DNA of 58,195 nucleotides from Bacteroidales bacterium (GTDB lineage: Bacteria > Bacteroidota > Bacteroidia > Bacteroidales > GWA2-32-17). The notes below the pieces were generated by a model that searched no databases, was not told the DNA's origin, and saw only the letters and a program-made list of their open reading frames with translations. A program made the position numbers and the translations under genes. Positions within the stretch are counted from its first letter, which is position 1, and every line of letters starts with the position of its first letter. Below are positions 16,038-24,170 of this stretch, one piece after another. The DNA lies in assembly GCA_013314715.1 (NCBI GenBank), contig JABUFC010000015.1, positions 1 to 58,195 on the forward strand. Direction: 5' to 3'.

Positions 16038-16325
16038 CTATATTTCTTCGGTTTCAACAACTTTGGCTAAAATATCGCCGTAAGGTAGAAATAAATATTT
16101 TTTACCTTCAAATTCTACTTCGGTACCACTATATGCTTTATAAATAACCGTATCGCCAACTTTAACTTCGGCGTTTTCGATGGTGCTCATGTTAATAATT
16201 TTACCCATGTTGGGTTTTTCTTTTGCTGTATCGGGAATAATAATACCCGATGCGGTGCGTTGTTCTTTTTGTTGTTCGCTTAAATCGATAATTACCTGTT
16301 GGTTAATTGCTTGTAACTCTTTCAT
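16038..16325 (-). CDS. groES: Co-chaperonin GroES (Cpn10), without adjacent groEL
   Basis: A 95-aa Cpn10 protein with a mobile-loop region (EQQKEQRTASGIIIPDTAKEK) and the conserved GDTVIYKAYSGTEVEFEGKKY and GDILAKV segments. It caps GroEL during protein folding. No groEL follows: a strong terminator and a PAS gene come next. It sits instead at the end of a thiol-redox cluster with its own likely promoter (TAATTTTG, minus, 16350 to 16343). It may be a second, stand-alone GroES copy. Confidence 0.9.
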   Translation of the reverse strand: MKELQAINQQVIIDLSEQQKEQRTASGIIIPDTAKEKPNMGKIINMSTIENAEVKVGDTVIYKAYSGTEVEFEGKKYLFLPYGDILAKVVETEEI

Positions 16326-16351
16326 AGGCTTCTATTTTTTTGCAAAATTAA

Positions 16352-16924
16352 TTAAATTTCTAATAATTGTTTTAGCTTAGGTTGATCAAAACCAATAACC
16401 CATTGTCCGTTGATTTCGGTTTGTGGAACTCCCTGCTGTCCTGTGCGTTGTACAAGTTCTTGAGCGGCTCTTGCGTCACGTGAAACATCTACATCGGTGA
16501 AAGGAATACCATTTTTTCGTAACCATGCTTTTAAGGTATTGCACCATGAGCATGTTGGTGTAGAATAGACAGTTACGCGTTTAGGAGCTTTACCTTCGGC
16601 TTTTGATTTGGCTTGGTAAATGGCGCTGGTAAAAAGTCCATGCAAAAAATCTGCATCTTGACAGCCTTTTACTGTGCTTATCATTTCACCATTTTCAAAA
16701 ATTAAGAGGGTAGGGACTGAGGTTATTCCATACTCCGGATGAATGTCGCGTACTTTAGTTACATCGGCAATGTAAACATGTAAATGTTCGTTGGTAGCTG
16801 TTTTTTGTAGATTACTCAAGGCACACATACTTTGTTCGCTTCCTTCTTTGTATAGAAGCAAATAGGCTTTGTCTTTGCCTTTTAATTCCTCTTTGAGTGA
16901 TTGTAACGATGGTATATTTTTCAT
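16352..16924 (-). CDS. Fusion of a degenerate thioredoxin-like domain and a glutaredoxin
   Basis: A 190-aa protein. Residues 1-105 form a thioredoxin-like domain (YGITSVPTLLIFENGE keeps the cis-Pro), but the usual WCxxC is replaced by a segment reading GSEQSMC, so only one cysteine remains. Residues about 112-190 are a glutaredoxin/NrdH-type domain with active site TPTCSWC, cis-Pro GVPQTEING and C-terminal GFDQ. The second domain can do disulfide exchange. The first may serve docking or electron relay. The gene lies 3 nt downstream of trxA and 12 nt downstream of that comes trxB, so TrxB is a likely reductase. Confidence 0.82.
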   Translation of the reverse strand: MKNIPSLQSLKEELKGKDKAYLLLYKEGSEQSMCALSNLQKTATNEHLHVYIADVTKVRDIHPEYGITSVPTLLIFENGEMISTVKGCQDADFLHGLFTSAIYQAKSKAEGKAPKRVTVYSTPTCSWCNTLKAWLRKNGIPFTDVDVSRDARAAQELVQRTGQQGVPQTEINGQWVIGFDQPKLKQLLEI

Positions 16925-16927
16925 AGG

Positions 16928-17344
16928 CTAAAGTTTTTTAATCTCTTTTACAATCATATCCTTGGTTTTAGCACCTACTAAGCGTTTCACCTCTTTGCCA
17001 TTTTTGAAAATAATAAGGGTTGGAATACCTTTAATATTAAATTTGGCTGCAAGTGGGCGTTGTTGGTCAACGTTTACTTTAAAAACTTTGATGGGTAGGG
17101 TTTCGTCAGAGGCTAAGTCGTTTAAAATAGGCATCATCATTTTACATGGCATACACCATTCAGCCCAAAAGTCAACAACGGCAATACCCGATTTAGTATG
17201 TTGATTGAATGTAGTGGCAGTAAGATGTTGAATTTTTGGATTTTCGGCAACTGCCGGAGCTTTTTTTAAGCGTATATAATTGTAAACATTAAGTCCTACA
17301 AATAATATTACAATAACAAGTATGATAATCAGTACAGTGGTCAT
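16928..17344 (-). CDS. trxA: Thioredoxin with N-terminal membrane anchor
   Basis: A 138-aa protein with an N-terminal hydrophobic helix (about 3-22), a short linker and a thioredoxin domain with WAEWCMPCK (Cys64, Cys67) and cis-Pro in GIPTLIIF. The middle dipeptide is Met-Pro rather than the usual Gly-Pro. The helix would tether the domain to the inner membrane. The orientation of the active site is uncertain, because a neighbouring cytoplasmic TrxB argues for the cytoplasm. It lies 5 nt after trxB. Confidence 0.88.
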   Translation of the reverse strand: MTTVLIIILVIVILFVGLNVYNYIRLKKAPAVAENPKIQHLTATTFNQHTKSGIAVVDFWAEWCMPCKMMMPILNDLASDETLPIKVFKVNVDQQRPLAAKFNIKGIPTLIIFKNGKEVKRLVGAKTKDMIVKEIKKL

Positions 17345-17349
17345 ATCTT

Positions 17350-18273
17350 TTAATTTGTTTGATGAATAAACTCTGAAACAGCCATAGCGGCAACAGTAGC
17401 TTCGCCAACAGCAGTTGTTATTTGACGATATCGTTTTTCGATGCAGTCGCCAGCTGCATATACACCTTTTATATTGGTTTGCATGTTTTTATCTACTATT
17501 ATTTCATTACGTTCGTTGAGTTTTACATGGTTTTTAAGAAATTCAGTATTGGGTAAGTAGCCAATAAAAATAAAGACTCCATCGGTTTTAAAATCGGTAA
17601 TTGTTTGATTTTGTAAGTTTTGAATTTTAACACCTTCTAACTGCTCATTTCCATAAATTTCGGCAAGAGTCGATTGTAGAATAAAATGGATTTTAGGATT
17701 TTTTTTAGCTTCTTCGACAATATGTGGAAAAGCTTGAAAATAATCGAACTGATGTACTATTGTAACTTTACTGGCATATTTGGTAAGTGAAATAGATTCT
17801 TCAATGGCAGAGTTACCGCCACCAACGACTACTATTTCTTTATTTGTAAAGAAGTCGCCATCGCAGGTGGCACAATACGATACTCCTCTGCCTTTAAATT
17901 CTTCTTCGCCAGGAATTTGCAGATTTCGAGGGCGACCGCCCGGTGTTAAAATAACCGATTTAGCGGTAAATTGTGTATTATCGCTTAAAGTTATAGTTTT
18001 TATGTCGTTGTTTAGGCTAAGGTCTTTTATTTTTACATTTGTTTTGATTTCGCAACCAAAGCTCAAAGCTTGTTTTTTCATTATAGAAGCGAGTTGGTAT
18101 CCGCTAATATTTTCAACACCAGGATAGTTGGCTATTTCGTGAGTTAAATTCATTTGCCCACCTGCCATGCCATCGCTCAAAATAAGGGTTTTTACCTTTG
18201 AGCGGGCAAGGTAAATACCGGCAGTTAAGCCTGCCGGTCCTGCACCAATAACTATTGTATCGTACTGATTCAT
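17350..18273 (-). CDS. trxB: Thioredoxin reductase
   Basis: A 307-aa low-molecular-weight thioredoxin reductase. It has an FAD-binding GAGPAGLTAG near residue 10, redox-active CATC at 134-137, NADPH-binding GGGNSAIEE, and a C-terminal FAD motif GVYAAGDC. It passes electrons from NADPH to thioredoxins. It lies between the atypical Trx-like gene (3 nt) and trxA (5 nt) in one transcript beginning at osmC, giving a self-contained thiol-reduction set. Confidence 0.95.
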   Translation of the reverse strand: MNQYDTIVIGAGPAGLTAGIYLARSKVKTLILSDGMAGGQMNLTHEIANYPGVENISGYQLASIMKKQALSFGCEIKTNVKIKDLSLNNDIKTITLSDNTQFTAKSVILTPGGRPRNLQIPGEEEFKGRGVSYCATCDGDFFTNKEIVVVGGGNSAIEESISLTKYASKVTIVHQFDYFQAFPHIVEEAKKNPKIHFILQSTLAEIYGNEQLEGVKIQNLQNQTITDFKTDGVFIFIGYLPNTEFLKNHVKLNERNEIIVDKNMQTNIKGVYAAGDCIEKRYRQITTAVGEATVAAMAVSEFIHQTN

Positions 18274-18276
18274 AAT

Positions 18277-18621
18277 TTACTTAGAAAATTCTTTATCGAG
18301 TATTGCTTTTATTTGCTCTTTAGATTGAATGCTTGAAGTGGCCTTTACTACTTTGCCATTTTTGTAATACATGGTAAAAGGTAATCCCATGAATCCTCTG
18401 CATTCGGGTGCATTTCGAATAATGTGCGATTCGGGATTGTCAAATTCCATATCGTAGAATTTAACATGTGGATACTCTGGCTCAAGTTCTTCCATAGCTG
18501 CATAAACAGGTACGCACATGGGACCCATACGTCCGCAACATACCATTACGTTTTCGTTTTCATTGATGATTTTCTTTAAATCATCGGCTGTTTCGATGTG
18601 TTTTAAATTGGTGTACAACAT
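18277..18621 (-). CDS. Atypical thioredoxin-like protein (CGRMGPMC active-site region)
   Basis: A 114-aa protein from the ATG at 18621, chosen because the upstream ATG at 18651 would overlap osmC. The fold follows thioredoxin (cis-Pro in GFMGLPFTMYYKNGK), but where WCGPCK is expected the sequence is CCGRMGPMCVPV: the Gly-Pro is kept, both canonical cysteines are Met, and cysteines sit just outside. A further Cys is in APECRGF. It lies between osmC and trxB, which suggests a role in peroxide or thiol chemistry with altered redox behaviour. No function is known to me. Confidence 0.7.
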   Translation of the reverse strand: MLYTNLKHIETADDLKKIINENENVMVCCGRMGPMCVPVYAAMEELEPEYPHVKFYDMEFDNPESHIIRNAPECRGFMGLPFTMYYKNGKVVKATSSIQSKEQIKAILDKEFSK

Positions 18622-18640
18622 AACATTTATTTTTTTTGGT

Positions 18641-19060
18641 TTATGATTCAATAATTCTTATTTCATAAGTAAATTCAAGAAATTTTTTAAACATATACGA
18701 AACGCCGCAATACTTGTCTTGTGAGAGTGTTACTGCTTTTTCGAGCTTAGAGCGGTCGAGGTTTTTACCTTTAAATTCATAAATAAGGTGCATTTTGGTA
18801 TAATGTTTAGGATGTTCTTCGGTCATATCGGCTTCAACTTCCATATTAAATGATTCGAGCTCTACTTGCATCTTTTTAAGGATAGCTACGACATCCATGC
18901 CAGTACAACCCGAAACCGAGGCTAATAATAATTCTTTAGGACGTGGACCTTTATTTTCGCCACCAAAATCGGGAGCGGAGTCCATTGTTACAGGTAAATC
19001 GTTTACTTTTGCTTCAAAAGCCATTTTACCTAACCAAGATGTTTTTACTGTGTGTTTCAT
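18641..19060 (-). CDS. OsmC-family peroxidase
   Basis: A 139-aa OsmC/Ohr-fold protein. The two conserved catalytic cysteines lie in SGCTGMDV (about Cys52) and DKYCGVSY (about Cys114). The PRPKELLLASVSGCTG segment is typical of the OsmC branch rather than Ohr. These enzymes reduce organic hydroperoxides with thiol donors. It is first in the redox operon, followed by an atypical thioredoxin and TrxB, which plausibly supply its electrons. A TAACTTTG box (minus, 19084 to 19077) lies 17 nt upstream. Confidence 0.87.
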   Translation of the reverse strand: MKHTVKTSWLGKMAFEAKVNDLPVTMDSAPDFGGENKGPRPKELLLASVSGCTGMDVVAILKKMQVELESFNMEVEADMTEEHPKHYTKMHLIYEFKGKNLDRSKLEKAVTLSQDKYCGVSYMFKKFLEFTYEIRIIES

Positions 19061-19076
19061 AATTAATTTTTCTTTT

Positions 19077-19084
19077 GCAAAGTT
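19077..19084 (-). promoter_or_regulatory. -7 box of the osmC-trx redox operon
   Basis: TAACTTTG on the minus strand fits TAnnTTTG, with a TTG about 15 nt further upstream, a short spacing. It lies 17 nt before the osmC ATG. Confidence 0.5.
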
Positions 19085-19261
19085 AGACTTAAGTTTTCCT
19101 CAAAATTACTTTTAGTCTATGATTTAGCCAAATAAAAAAGTTGAGATAGATTAGTTTTTTATGTATAACGTACTTATAAAATCTTTTTGGCAAAATGCTA
19201 TGTATTCTATAATATTGAGGATTTTTGATTTAAGTTCGATGTTTTTTTCAACTTAAACAAC

Positions 19262-19269
19262 TACCTTTG
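19262..19269 (+). promoter_or_regulatory. -7 box of recF, nearly abutting the start codon
   Basis: TACCTTTG matches TAnnTTTG and ends only 3 nt before the recF ATG at 19273. If used, transcription would begin at or within a few bases of the ATG, giving a leaderless mRNA. Confidence 0.45.
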
Positions 19270-19272
19270 TAT

Positions 19273-20379
19273 ATGTTTTTAAGTGAACTTACTATTCAGC
19301 AGTTTAAAAATATTAGTGAGGCTCATATAGAGTTTTCACCTAATTTGAATTTTATTTATGGTGAAAATGGAGCCGGCAAAACAACTATTCTCGATGCCAT
19401 TCATTATTTATCTATTACAAAGAGTTTTTTAAATGCCAACGATAACGAAAATATTAAATCAGGTAGCAACTTTTTTCGAATTACGGGTGTATATAATGTT
19501 CATAATTCTTTTGAGGAGTATAGTTGTATATTTAAAAGTGAAGGCCGAAAACAATTTAAATATTTTTCAAAAGATTATAATCGACTTGCCGATCATATTG
19601 GTAAATTGCCATTAGTGGTTATTTCTCCATTAGATCATTTTATTATTTCTGAAGGTAGTGAGTTCCGTAGAAAACTTTTGGATGCAACTATCTCGCAATA
19701 CGATAAATTTTATTTATCATATTTAATAGAATATAACCGATTGATTAAACAACGAAATGCACTTTTAAAATCAGAACAGTTAATACATGTAAAAAACGAA
19801 ATGCTCGATATTATCGATTCACAGTTAGAAAAGCCTGCTTCTTATGTTTTTAATATTCGAAAAAAATTTATATCAACTATATTACCCATATTTTTAAATA
19901 CTTATATGAACTTGTCTCAAAAACAAGATGAAGTTGTTTCGTTAGAATATAAAAGTTCATTGTTCGATAATTCGTTATTTGAATTATTAAAACAAAATCG
20001 ATTAAAGGATATTCAAGCAGAAACAACTACCATAGGAATTCATAAAGATGATATTATATTTTATTTAAATAATAAGACGATTCGTTATTATGCTTCTCAG
20101 GGGCAACAAAAAACTTATTTAACTGCAATTAAATTAGCAATTTTAAAGTATTTTAAGCAGCATAACGAAATTCCAATTCTTTTATTAGACGATATTTTTG
20201 ATAAACTGGATGAAAAACGAGTAAACCATTTAATTAAGACTGTGATTAATGAAAATATTCAGGTTTTTATTACACATACAAATTTAAATCAATTCGAAAA
20301 ATTGGAAAAGTCGAGCGATTTTTGTATTTTTGAAGTAACAAATGGGAAAGTAAATGAACTCAAAACACCGAAGGGATAA
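19273..20379 (+). CDS. recF: DNA replication and repair protein RecF
   Basis: A 368-aa SMC-like ATPase. The Walker A GENGAGKTT lies at about 30-38 and a Walker B near ILLLDDIFDKLDE, with the ABC-type signature region SQGQQKTYL. With RecO and RecR it loads RecA at single-strand gaps. The ATG at 19273 is chosen over an in-frame TTG at 19267 because it matches the usual N-terminus (MFLSELTIQQFKN). dciA overlaps its 3' end. RecR is encoded about 5 kb downstream. Confidence 0.95.
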   Translation: MFLSELTIQQFKNISEAHIEFSPNLNFIYGENGAGKTTILDAIHYLSITKSFLNANDNENIKSGSNFFRITGVYNVHNSFEEYSCIFKSEGRKQFKYFSKDYNRLADHIGKLPLVVISPLDHFIISEGSEFRRKLLDATISQYDKFYLSYLIEYNRLIKQRNALLKSEQLIHVKNEMLDIIDSQLEKPASYVFNIRKKFISTILPIFLNTYMNLSQKQDEVVSLEYKSSLFDNSLFELLKQNRLKDIQAETTTIGIHKDDIIFYLNNKTIRYYASQGQQKTYLTAIKLAILKYFKQHNEIPILLLDDIFDKLDEKRVNHLIKTVINENIQVFITHTNLNQFEKLEKSSDFCIFEVTNGKVNELKTPKG

Positions 20380-20656
20380 TATGCGCACGATAGGCGACGC
20401 AATTCGCGAGTTAATAGATGCATATCACCTAAACGATAAACTATTGGAAACCAAAATTATAAATGCATGGTCAGAGGTAGCTGGCATGTATATTTCAAAA
20501 AATACTCAAAAAATATATATAAATGATCATGTGCTTTTTGTAAGTATTTCTTCTTCAGTATTAAAACATGAGCTTAGCATTGCTCACGACGATTTGCTCG
20601 ATCAACTAAATTCACTTGCCGGCAAGGCTTATTTAAAAAAAATAGTTTTTCTATAG
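20354..20656 (+). CDS. DciA-like DUF721 protein (putative replicative helicase loader)
   Basis: A 100-aa DUF721 protein: TIGDAIRELIDAYHLNDKL near the N-terminus, then NAWSEVAG and a KH-like beta segment (YINDHVLFVSISSSVLKHEL). DciA-type proteins help load DnaB in bacteria lacking DnaC. The start at 20354 overlaps recF by 26 nt and includes the family-like RRDN motif. An alternative ATG at 20381, 1 nt after the recF stop, would give 91 aa. Coupling with recF is conserved in Bacteroidota. Confidence 0.82.
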   Translation: MNSKHRRDNMRTIGDAIRELIDAYHLNDKLLETKIINAWSEVAGMYISKNTQKIYINDHVLFVSISSSVLKHELSIAHDDLLDQLNSLAGKAYLKKIVFL

Positions 20657-20724
20657 GTTTATAAATATATTTTTTTAATAAGTATATCTCCCAATTCAAT
20701 GAATTTTTACTAAAAAAATATTCG

Positions 20725-20732
20725 TATCTTTG
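20725..20732 (+). promoter_or_regulatory. -7 box of nusB
   Basis: TATCTTTG matches TAnnTTTG, 32 nt before the nusB ATG, in the only sizeable gap (20657-20764) between dciA and nusB. Confidence 0.5.
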
Positions 20733-20764
20733 CCAGCCAAAAAAAAAAACACAGTTCTAAAAAT

Positions 20765-21721
20765 ATGATAAGTCGTCGATTATTACGGTTAAAGATTATG
20801 CAAATGATATATGCCTATTTTCAACGAATGGCAGGCGACATAAACCAAACCGAAAAAGAATTATTTGAAAGCATCCATAAAACTTATGAACTTTATCATT
20901 ATATTTTTTTACTACTAATAGATTTAAAATTTTTTGCTGAAAAAAAAATCGAAATTAGAAAAAACAAGTTTTTAAAATCGAATAAACCCGAAGAAATAAG
21001 CGAAAACCTTGTAAACAATAAACTAATTAAGTTAATAGAGCAAAATTATTTATTAACGACGTTTTTAAACAACAATAAATTTAATTGGCAAAATTATACT
21101 AATGTTTTATCATCTTTATACGATGATTTAGAAAAAAGACCTGAATTTGTTCAATATCAATTATTGCAAAATCCTAGTTTTAATGATGATAAAGAAATTG
21201 TTCAATATTTCCTTGCCAATATAGTAATAAATTCTGTTGATTTTAATCAACTATTAGAAGAAATTAGCTTATATTGGAACGACGATTTAGAATTTGTAGT
21301 TTCGAATGTAATAGCTACCATCGATAAATTCACAGAAGCAAAAGGTTCTCAAAATTCACTTCTGAAAATGTATAAAAATAACGATGATATTGAATTTGCC
21401 AAAAATTTATTTCGTAAAACCATTTTAAAGCACAACGAACACGCTGAAATTATTCAACGCTTTCTAAAAAATTGGGAATTAGAACGTGTTGCTCAACTCG
21501 ATATTATATTGCTAGAAATGGCTATTACAGAGCTTTATCATATGGAAGAAGTACCTATAAAAGTTACTTTAAATGAATACATAGAATTGTCAAAATATTA
21601 TAGTACCGAAAAAAGCAGCACTTTTATAAATGGAGTGCTCGATAAAATTGTTCACGAAGGCAAATCTGACGGAACCATTGTAAAAAAAGGTAAAGGTTTA
21701 ATAGGAGAACAAATGCCATAA
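20765..21721 (+). CDS. nusB: Transcription antitermination factor NusB (long Bacteroidota form)
   Basis: A 318-aa protein whose C-terminal 140 residues are the NusB fold (NWELERVAQLDIILLEMAI and KVTLNEYIELSKYYSTEKS). The N-terminal half (MISRRLLRLKIMQMIYAYF plus a long helical insertion) is the extension typical of Bacteroidota NusB. Classical NusB is about 140 aa. It binds boxA RNA with NusE during rRNA transcription. It heads the nusB-DUF1573-yajC-ybbR-coaE run characteristic of the phylum. Confidence 0.9.
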   Translation: MISRRLLRLKIMQMIYAYFQRMAGDINQTEKELFESIHKTYELYHYIFLLLIDLKFFAEKKIEIRKNKFLKSNKPEEISENLVNNKLIKLIEQNYLLTTFLNNNKFNWQNYTNVLSSLYDDLEKRPEFVQYQLLQNPSFNDDKEIVQYFLANIVINSVDFNQLLEEISLYWNDDLEFVVSNVIATIDKFTEAKGSQNSLLKMYKNNDDIEFAKNLFRKTILKHNEHAEIIQRFLKNWELERVAQLDIILLEMAITELYHMEEVPIKVTLNEYIELSKYYSTEKSSTFINGVLDKIVHEGKSDGTIVKKGKGLIGEQMP

Positions 21722-21787
21722 TTAACATTGTTTAAAATAATAAAAGTTTTTTAAAGAGAATTTATTATTAACTTCGCAAAAAAAAAT

Positions 21788-22246
21788 ATGAAACAGATAG
21801 GTGTTTTAGCATTTACCATTCTATTATTTTTAGGTGCTTGTCAATCAAGTGATAAAACACAAGTTGATACAGATTTGATTCAAAATCCTTTAACAGCCGA
21901 AGGGGATATCGATACTACTACGCTTCCAAAATTTCAATGGAAAGAAATGGTACACGATTTTGGAGTGATTGTTCAAGGTGAGCGTGTTTCATATACTTTT
22001 ACTTTTAAAAATGTTGGAAAATCAAATCTCATAATATCTTCTGTACATGCTAGCTGTGGATGTACGGTACCTAAGTACGATTCAGCTCCAATAGCACCAG
22101 GAAAAGAAGGCAAAATCGAAGTTGTTTTCGATAGTTCTGGTCGTAGCGGCATGCAAAACAAAACAGTAACTGTACTAGCAAACACGCAGCCAAGTGCCGT
22201 TGAATTACATTTTACAGCTGAAGTTGTAGTTCCTGAAAATCGCTAA
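21788..22246 (+). CDS. DUF1573 lipoprotein
   Basis: A 152-aa protein with a lipoprotein signal (MKQIGVLAFTILLFLGAC, lipobox Cys18), a short acidic linker, and a DUF1573 Ig-like beta-sandwich: FGVIVQGERVSYTFTFKN, the Cys pair region SSVHASCGCTVPKY, and GKEGKIEVVFDSSGR. DUF1573 proteins are envelope components of unknown role, very common in Bacteroidota and usually near nusB and yajC, as here. Confidence 0.88.
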   Translation: MKQIGVLAFTILLFLGACQSSDKTQVDTDLIQNPLTAEGDIDTTTLPKFQWKEMVHDFGVIVQGERVSYTFTFKNVGKSNLIISSVHASCGCTVPKYDSAPIAPGKEGKIEVVFDSSGRSGMQNKTVTVLANTQPSAVELHFTAEVVVPENR

Positions 22247-22270
22247 TTATTAACTTAAATTTATATTTTT

Positions 22271-22597
22271 ATGATGAATGTTTTTGAACCTTTAATGTTA
22301 ATGGCTGACCCTAAAAGTGGTCAAAATCCAATAATGTCTTTGTTGCCTTTAATTCTTATTATTGTTGTTTTTTATTTCTTTATGATTCGCCCTCAAATGA
22401 AAAAACAAAAAGAACTGAGAAACTTTAGACAAAATTTAAAAGTAGGCGATAAAATTATTACCTCGGGGGGAATTTATGGAAAAATTAACGACATTCGCGA
22501 TAATATCGTAATTATTGAAGTTGAAGATAAAATGCGTTTGCGTGTTGATATAAATTCAGTATTTGGCGACCCATCAGATCTCGAACAAAAGAAATAA
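22271..22597 (+). CDS. yajC: Preprotein translocase subunit YajC
   Basis: A 108-aa protein with a single transmembrane helix (about 24-43), then the YajC signature: FFMIRPQMKKQKE, KVGDKIITSGGIYGKI and a VEVEDKMRLRV-like end. It associates with SecDF in the Sec translocon. It is longer at the N-terminus than the E. coli protein, as is usual in Bacteroidota. It starts 24 nt after the DUF1573 gene and ends 3 nt before the YbbR-like gene. Confidence 0.93.
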   Translation: MMNVFEPLMLMADPKSGQNPIMSLLPLILIIVVFYFFMIRPQMKKQKELRNFRQNLKVGDKIITSGGIYGKINDIRDNIVIIEVEDKMRLRVDINSVFGDPSDLEQKK

Positions 22598-22600
22598 CAT

Positions 22601-23587
22601 TTGAAATCGGAATTATTAAAACAAGTTCGTAATTTATTTAATCCTAAAAAGGTTAAACGCAATCGACGTGTTTTAATATTTTTATTTTTTGTTTTATTGT
22701 CAAGCATTATTTGGTTTTTCAATAAGCTTGAAAAAGATTATTACACTACCATTTCAATACCTATTAGGTTTTACCATTTTCCCGACGATAAAGTGTTAGT
22801 TAATCCATTACCAAAACAACTTAATGTAAATGTATTTGGTAGAGGTTTTACTTTATTGCGATATAAACTATTGTCGTATAAGCCAATATACATCGATGTT
22901 TTAGCTAAGATAAATTTAAAATCTAACACCGATAGAGATCTGATTTATTTTAATACAGAAACAATTATTCCTTCGCTCGATAAAGAACTCTCCGACGAAA
23001 TGAAAATATTATCTGTTGAACCTAAAAATATAAAACTTATTTTTTCAAAAAAAATGAGTAAAAAAGTTTTTGTAATTCCCAATATAACGTATAGCGTTGA
23101 TAAAGATTTTTTAGTAGATAGTGTTCAAGTTAAACCCAGTGTAGTTTTACTTACAGGACCGATGTTTTTAATTGATACTATAGATACAATTTACACTTTA
23201 ACACAAAAAATAAATAGCATCGATAAAGATATTCGCTTAAAAGTCTCATTAAAACCTATTCAATTTTGCGAAATGAGCACCGATAATGTTAATGTGCATA
23301 TTAAGTTACAAAAGAAAACAGAAAAAACAATCGCAATACCTATTAATAGTATTTTCTCAAATAAACAAAAGAATATAATATTTTTACCCAGTCATATTGT
23401 GTTAAAATTCTCGGTAGGCATTCATTATTACAATGAAATTGATGCATCTCAATTTTCATTCCGATTTGAAAAAGTACCTGTTTCCAACTCAAATAGCGAA
23501 GTTTATTTAATAAAAATACTCAACTATCCTAAAAAAGTTATAAATTTACAGGTTACTCCATCGTATTTTACTGTATTAAAAAAATAA
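22601..23587 (+). CDS. YbbR-like (CdaR-type) membrane protein
   Basis: A 328-aa protein with a basic N-terminus, one transmembrane helix (VLIFLFFVLLSSIIWFF, about 24-40) and an extracytoplasmic region of YbbR-like repeats (PKQLNVNVFGRG, then VEPKNIKLIFSKK and VQVKPSVVLLTGP). In Firmicutes YbbR/CdaR regulates the diadenylate cyclase CdaA. Bacteroidota versions lie beside yajC and coaE and their role is unclear. The start is a TTG at 22601. No good ATG lies nearby in frame. Confidence 0.8.
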   Translation: MKSELLKQVRNLFNPKKVKRNRRVLIFLFFVLLSSIIWFFNKLEKDYYTTISIPIRFYHFPDDKVLVNPLPKQLNVNVFGRGFTLLRYKLLSYKPIYIDVLAKINLKSNTDRDLIYFNTETIIPSLDKELSDEMKILSVEPKNIKLIFSKKMSKKVFVIPNITYSVDKDFLVDSVQVKPSVVLLTGPMFLIDTIDTIYTLTQKINSIDKDIRLKVSLKPIQFCEMSTDNVNVHIKLQKKTEKTIAIPINSIFSNKQKNIIFLPSHIVLKFSVGIHYYNEIDASQFSFRFEKVPVSNSNSEVYLIKILNYPKKVINLQVTPSYFTVLKK

Positions 23588-23588
23588 T

Positions 23589-24170
23589 ATGATATCTATC
23601 GGTTTGACAGGTGGTATCGGAAGTGGAAAAACCACAATATCAAAAATATTTATTAATAACTGGAATATTCCTGTTTACTTTGCTGATGAACGTGCAAAAT
23701 GGATAATGCAAAATAACGAAACTATTAAAAATTTTTTAATTGATATTTTAGGAAGTGATTCATACACCAAAGGAACTTTAAATAAAAAGTACGTCGCTTC
23801 TATTATTTTTAATAACGAAAATGTAAAACAAAAATTAGAAGCCATAGTACATCAAGCAGTGATGAACGACTATAATGAATGGAAATGGCAGCATAAAAAT
23901 GCTCCTTATGTTATTCACGAAGCTGCTTTAATTTTTGAATCGAAATTAGAAAGCCATTACGATAAAATAATTTCAGTAATTTCGCCCCTATCTTTAAGAT
24001 TAAATCGCTTAAAAGAAAGAGGTATGGAATTAATAGATATTGAACAACGTATAAAAGCTCAAACTACCGACGAATATAAAAAATCATTATCGGATTTTAT
24101 AGTTATCAACGACGAACAACATAGCTTAATTGAACAAGTGTTAAACATCCATAAATTACTTATAAAATGA
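23589..24170 (+). CDS. coaE: Dephospho-CoA kinase
   Basis: A 193-aa P-loop kinase with GGIGSGKTT at about 8-16, the ADE substrate motif ([10 protein letters not shown]), HEAALIFES in the CoA domain and RLKERGM in the lid. It phosphorylates dephospho-CoA in the last step of CoA synthesis. It starts 1 nt after the YbbR-like stop and overlaps the next gene by 4 nt (ATGA). Confidence 0.95.
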   Translation: MISIGLTGGIGSGKTTISKIFINNWNIPVYFADERAKWIMQNNETIKNFLIDILGSDSYTKGTLNKKYVASIIFNNENVKQKLEAIVHQAVMNDYNEWKWQHKNAPYVIHEAALIFESKLESHYDKIISVISPLSLRLNRLKERGMELIDIEQRIKAQTTDEYKKSLSDFIVINDEQHSLIEQVLNIHKLLIK

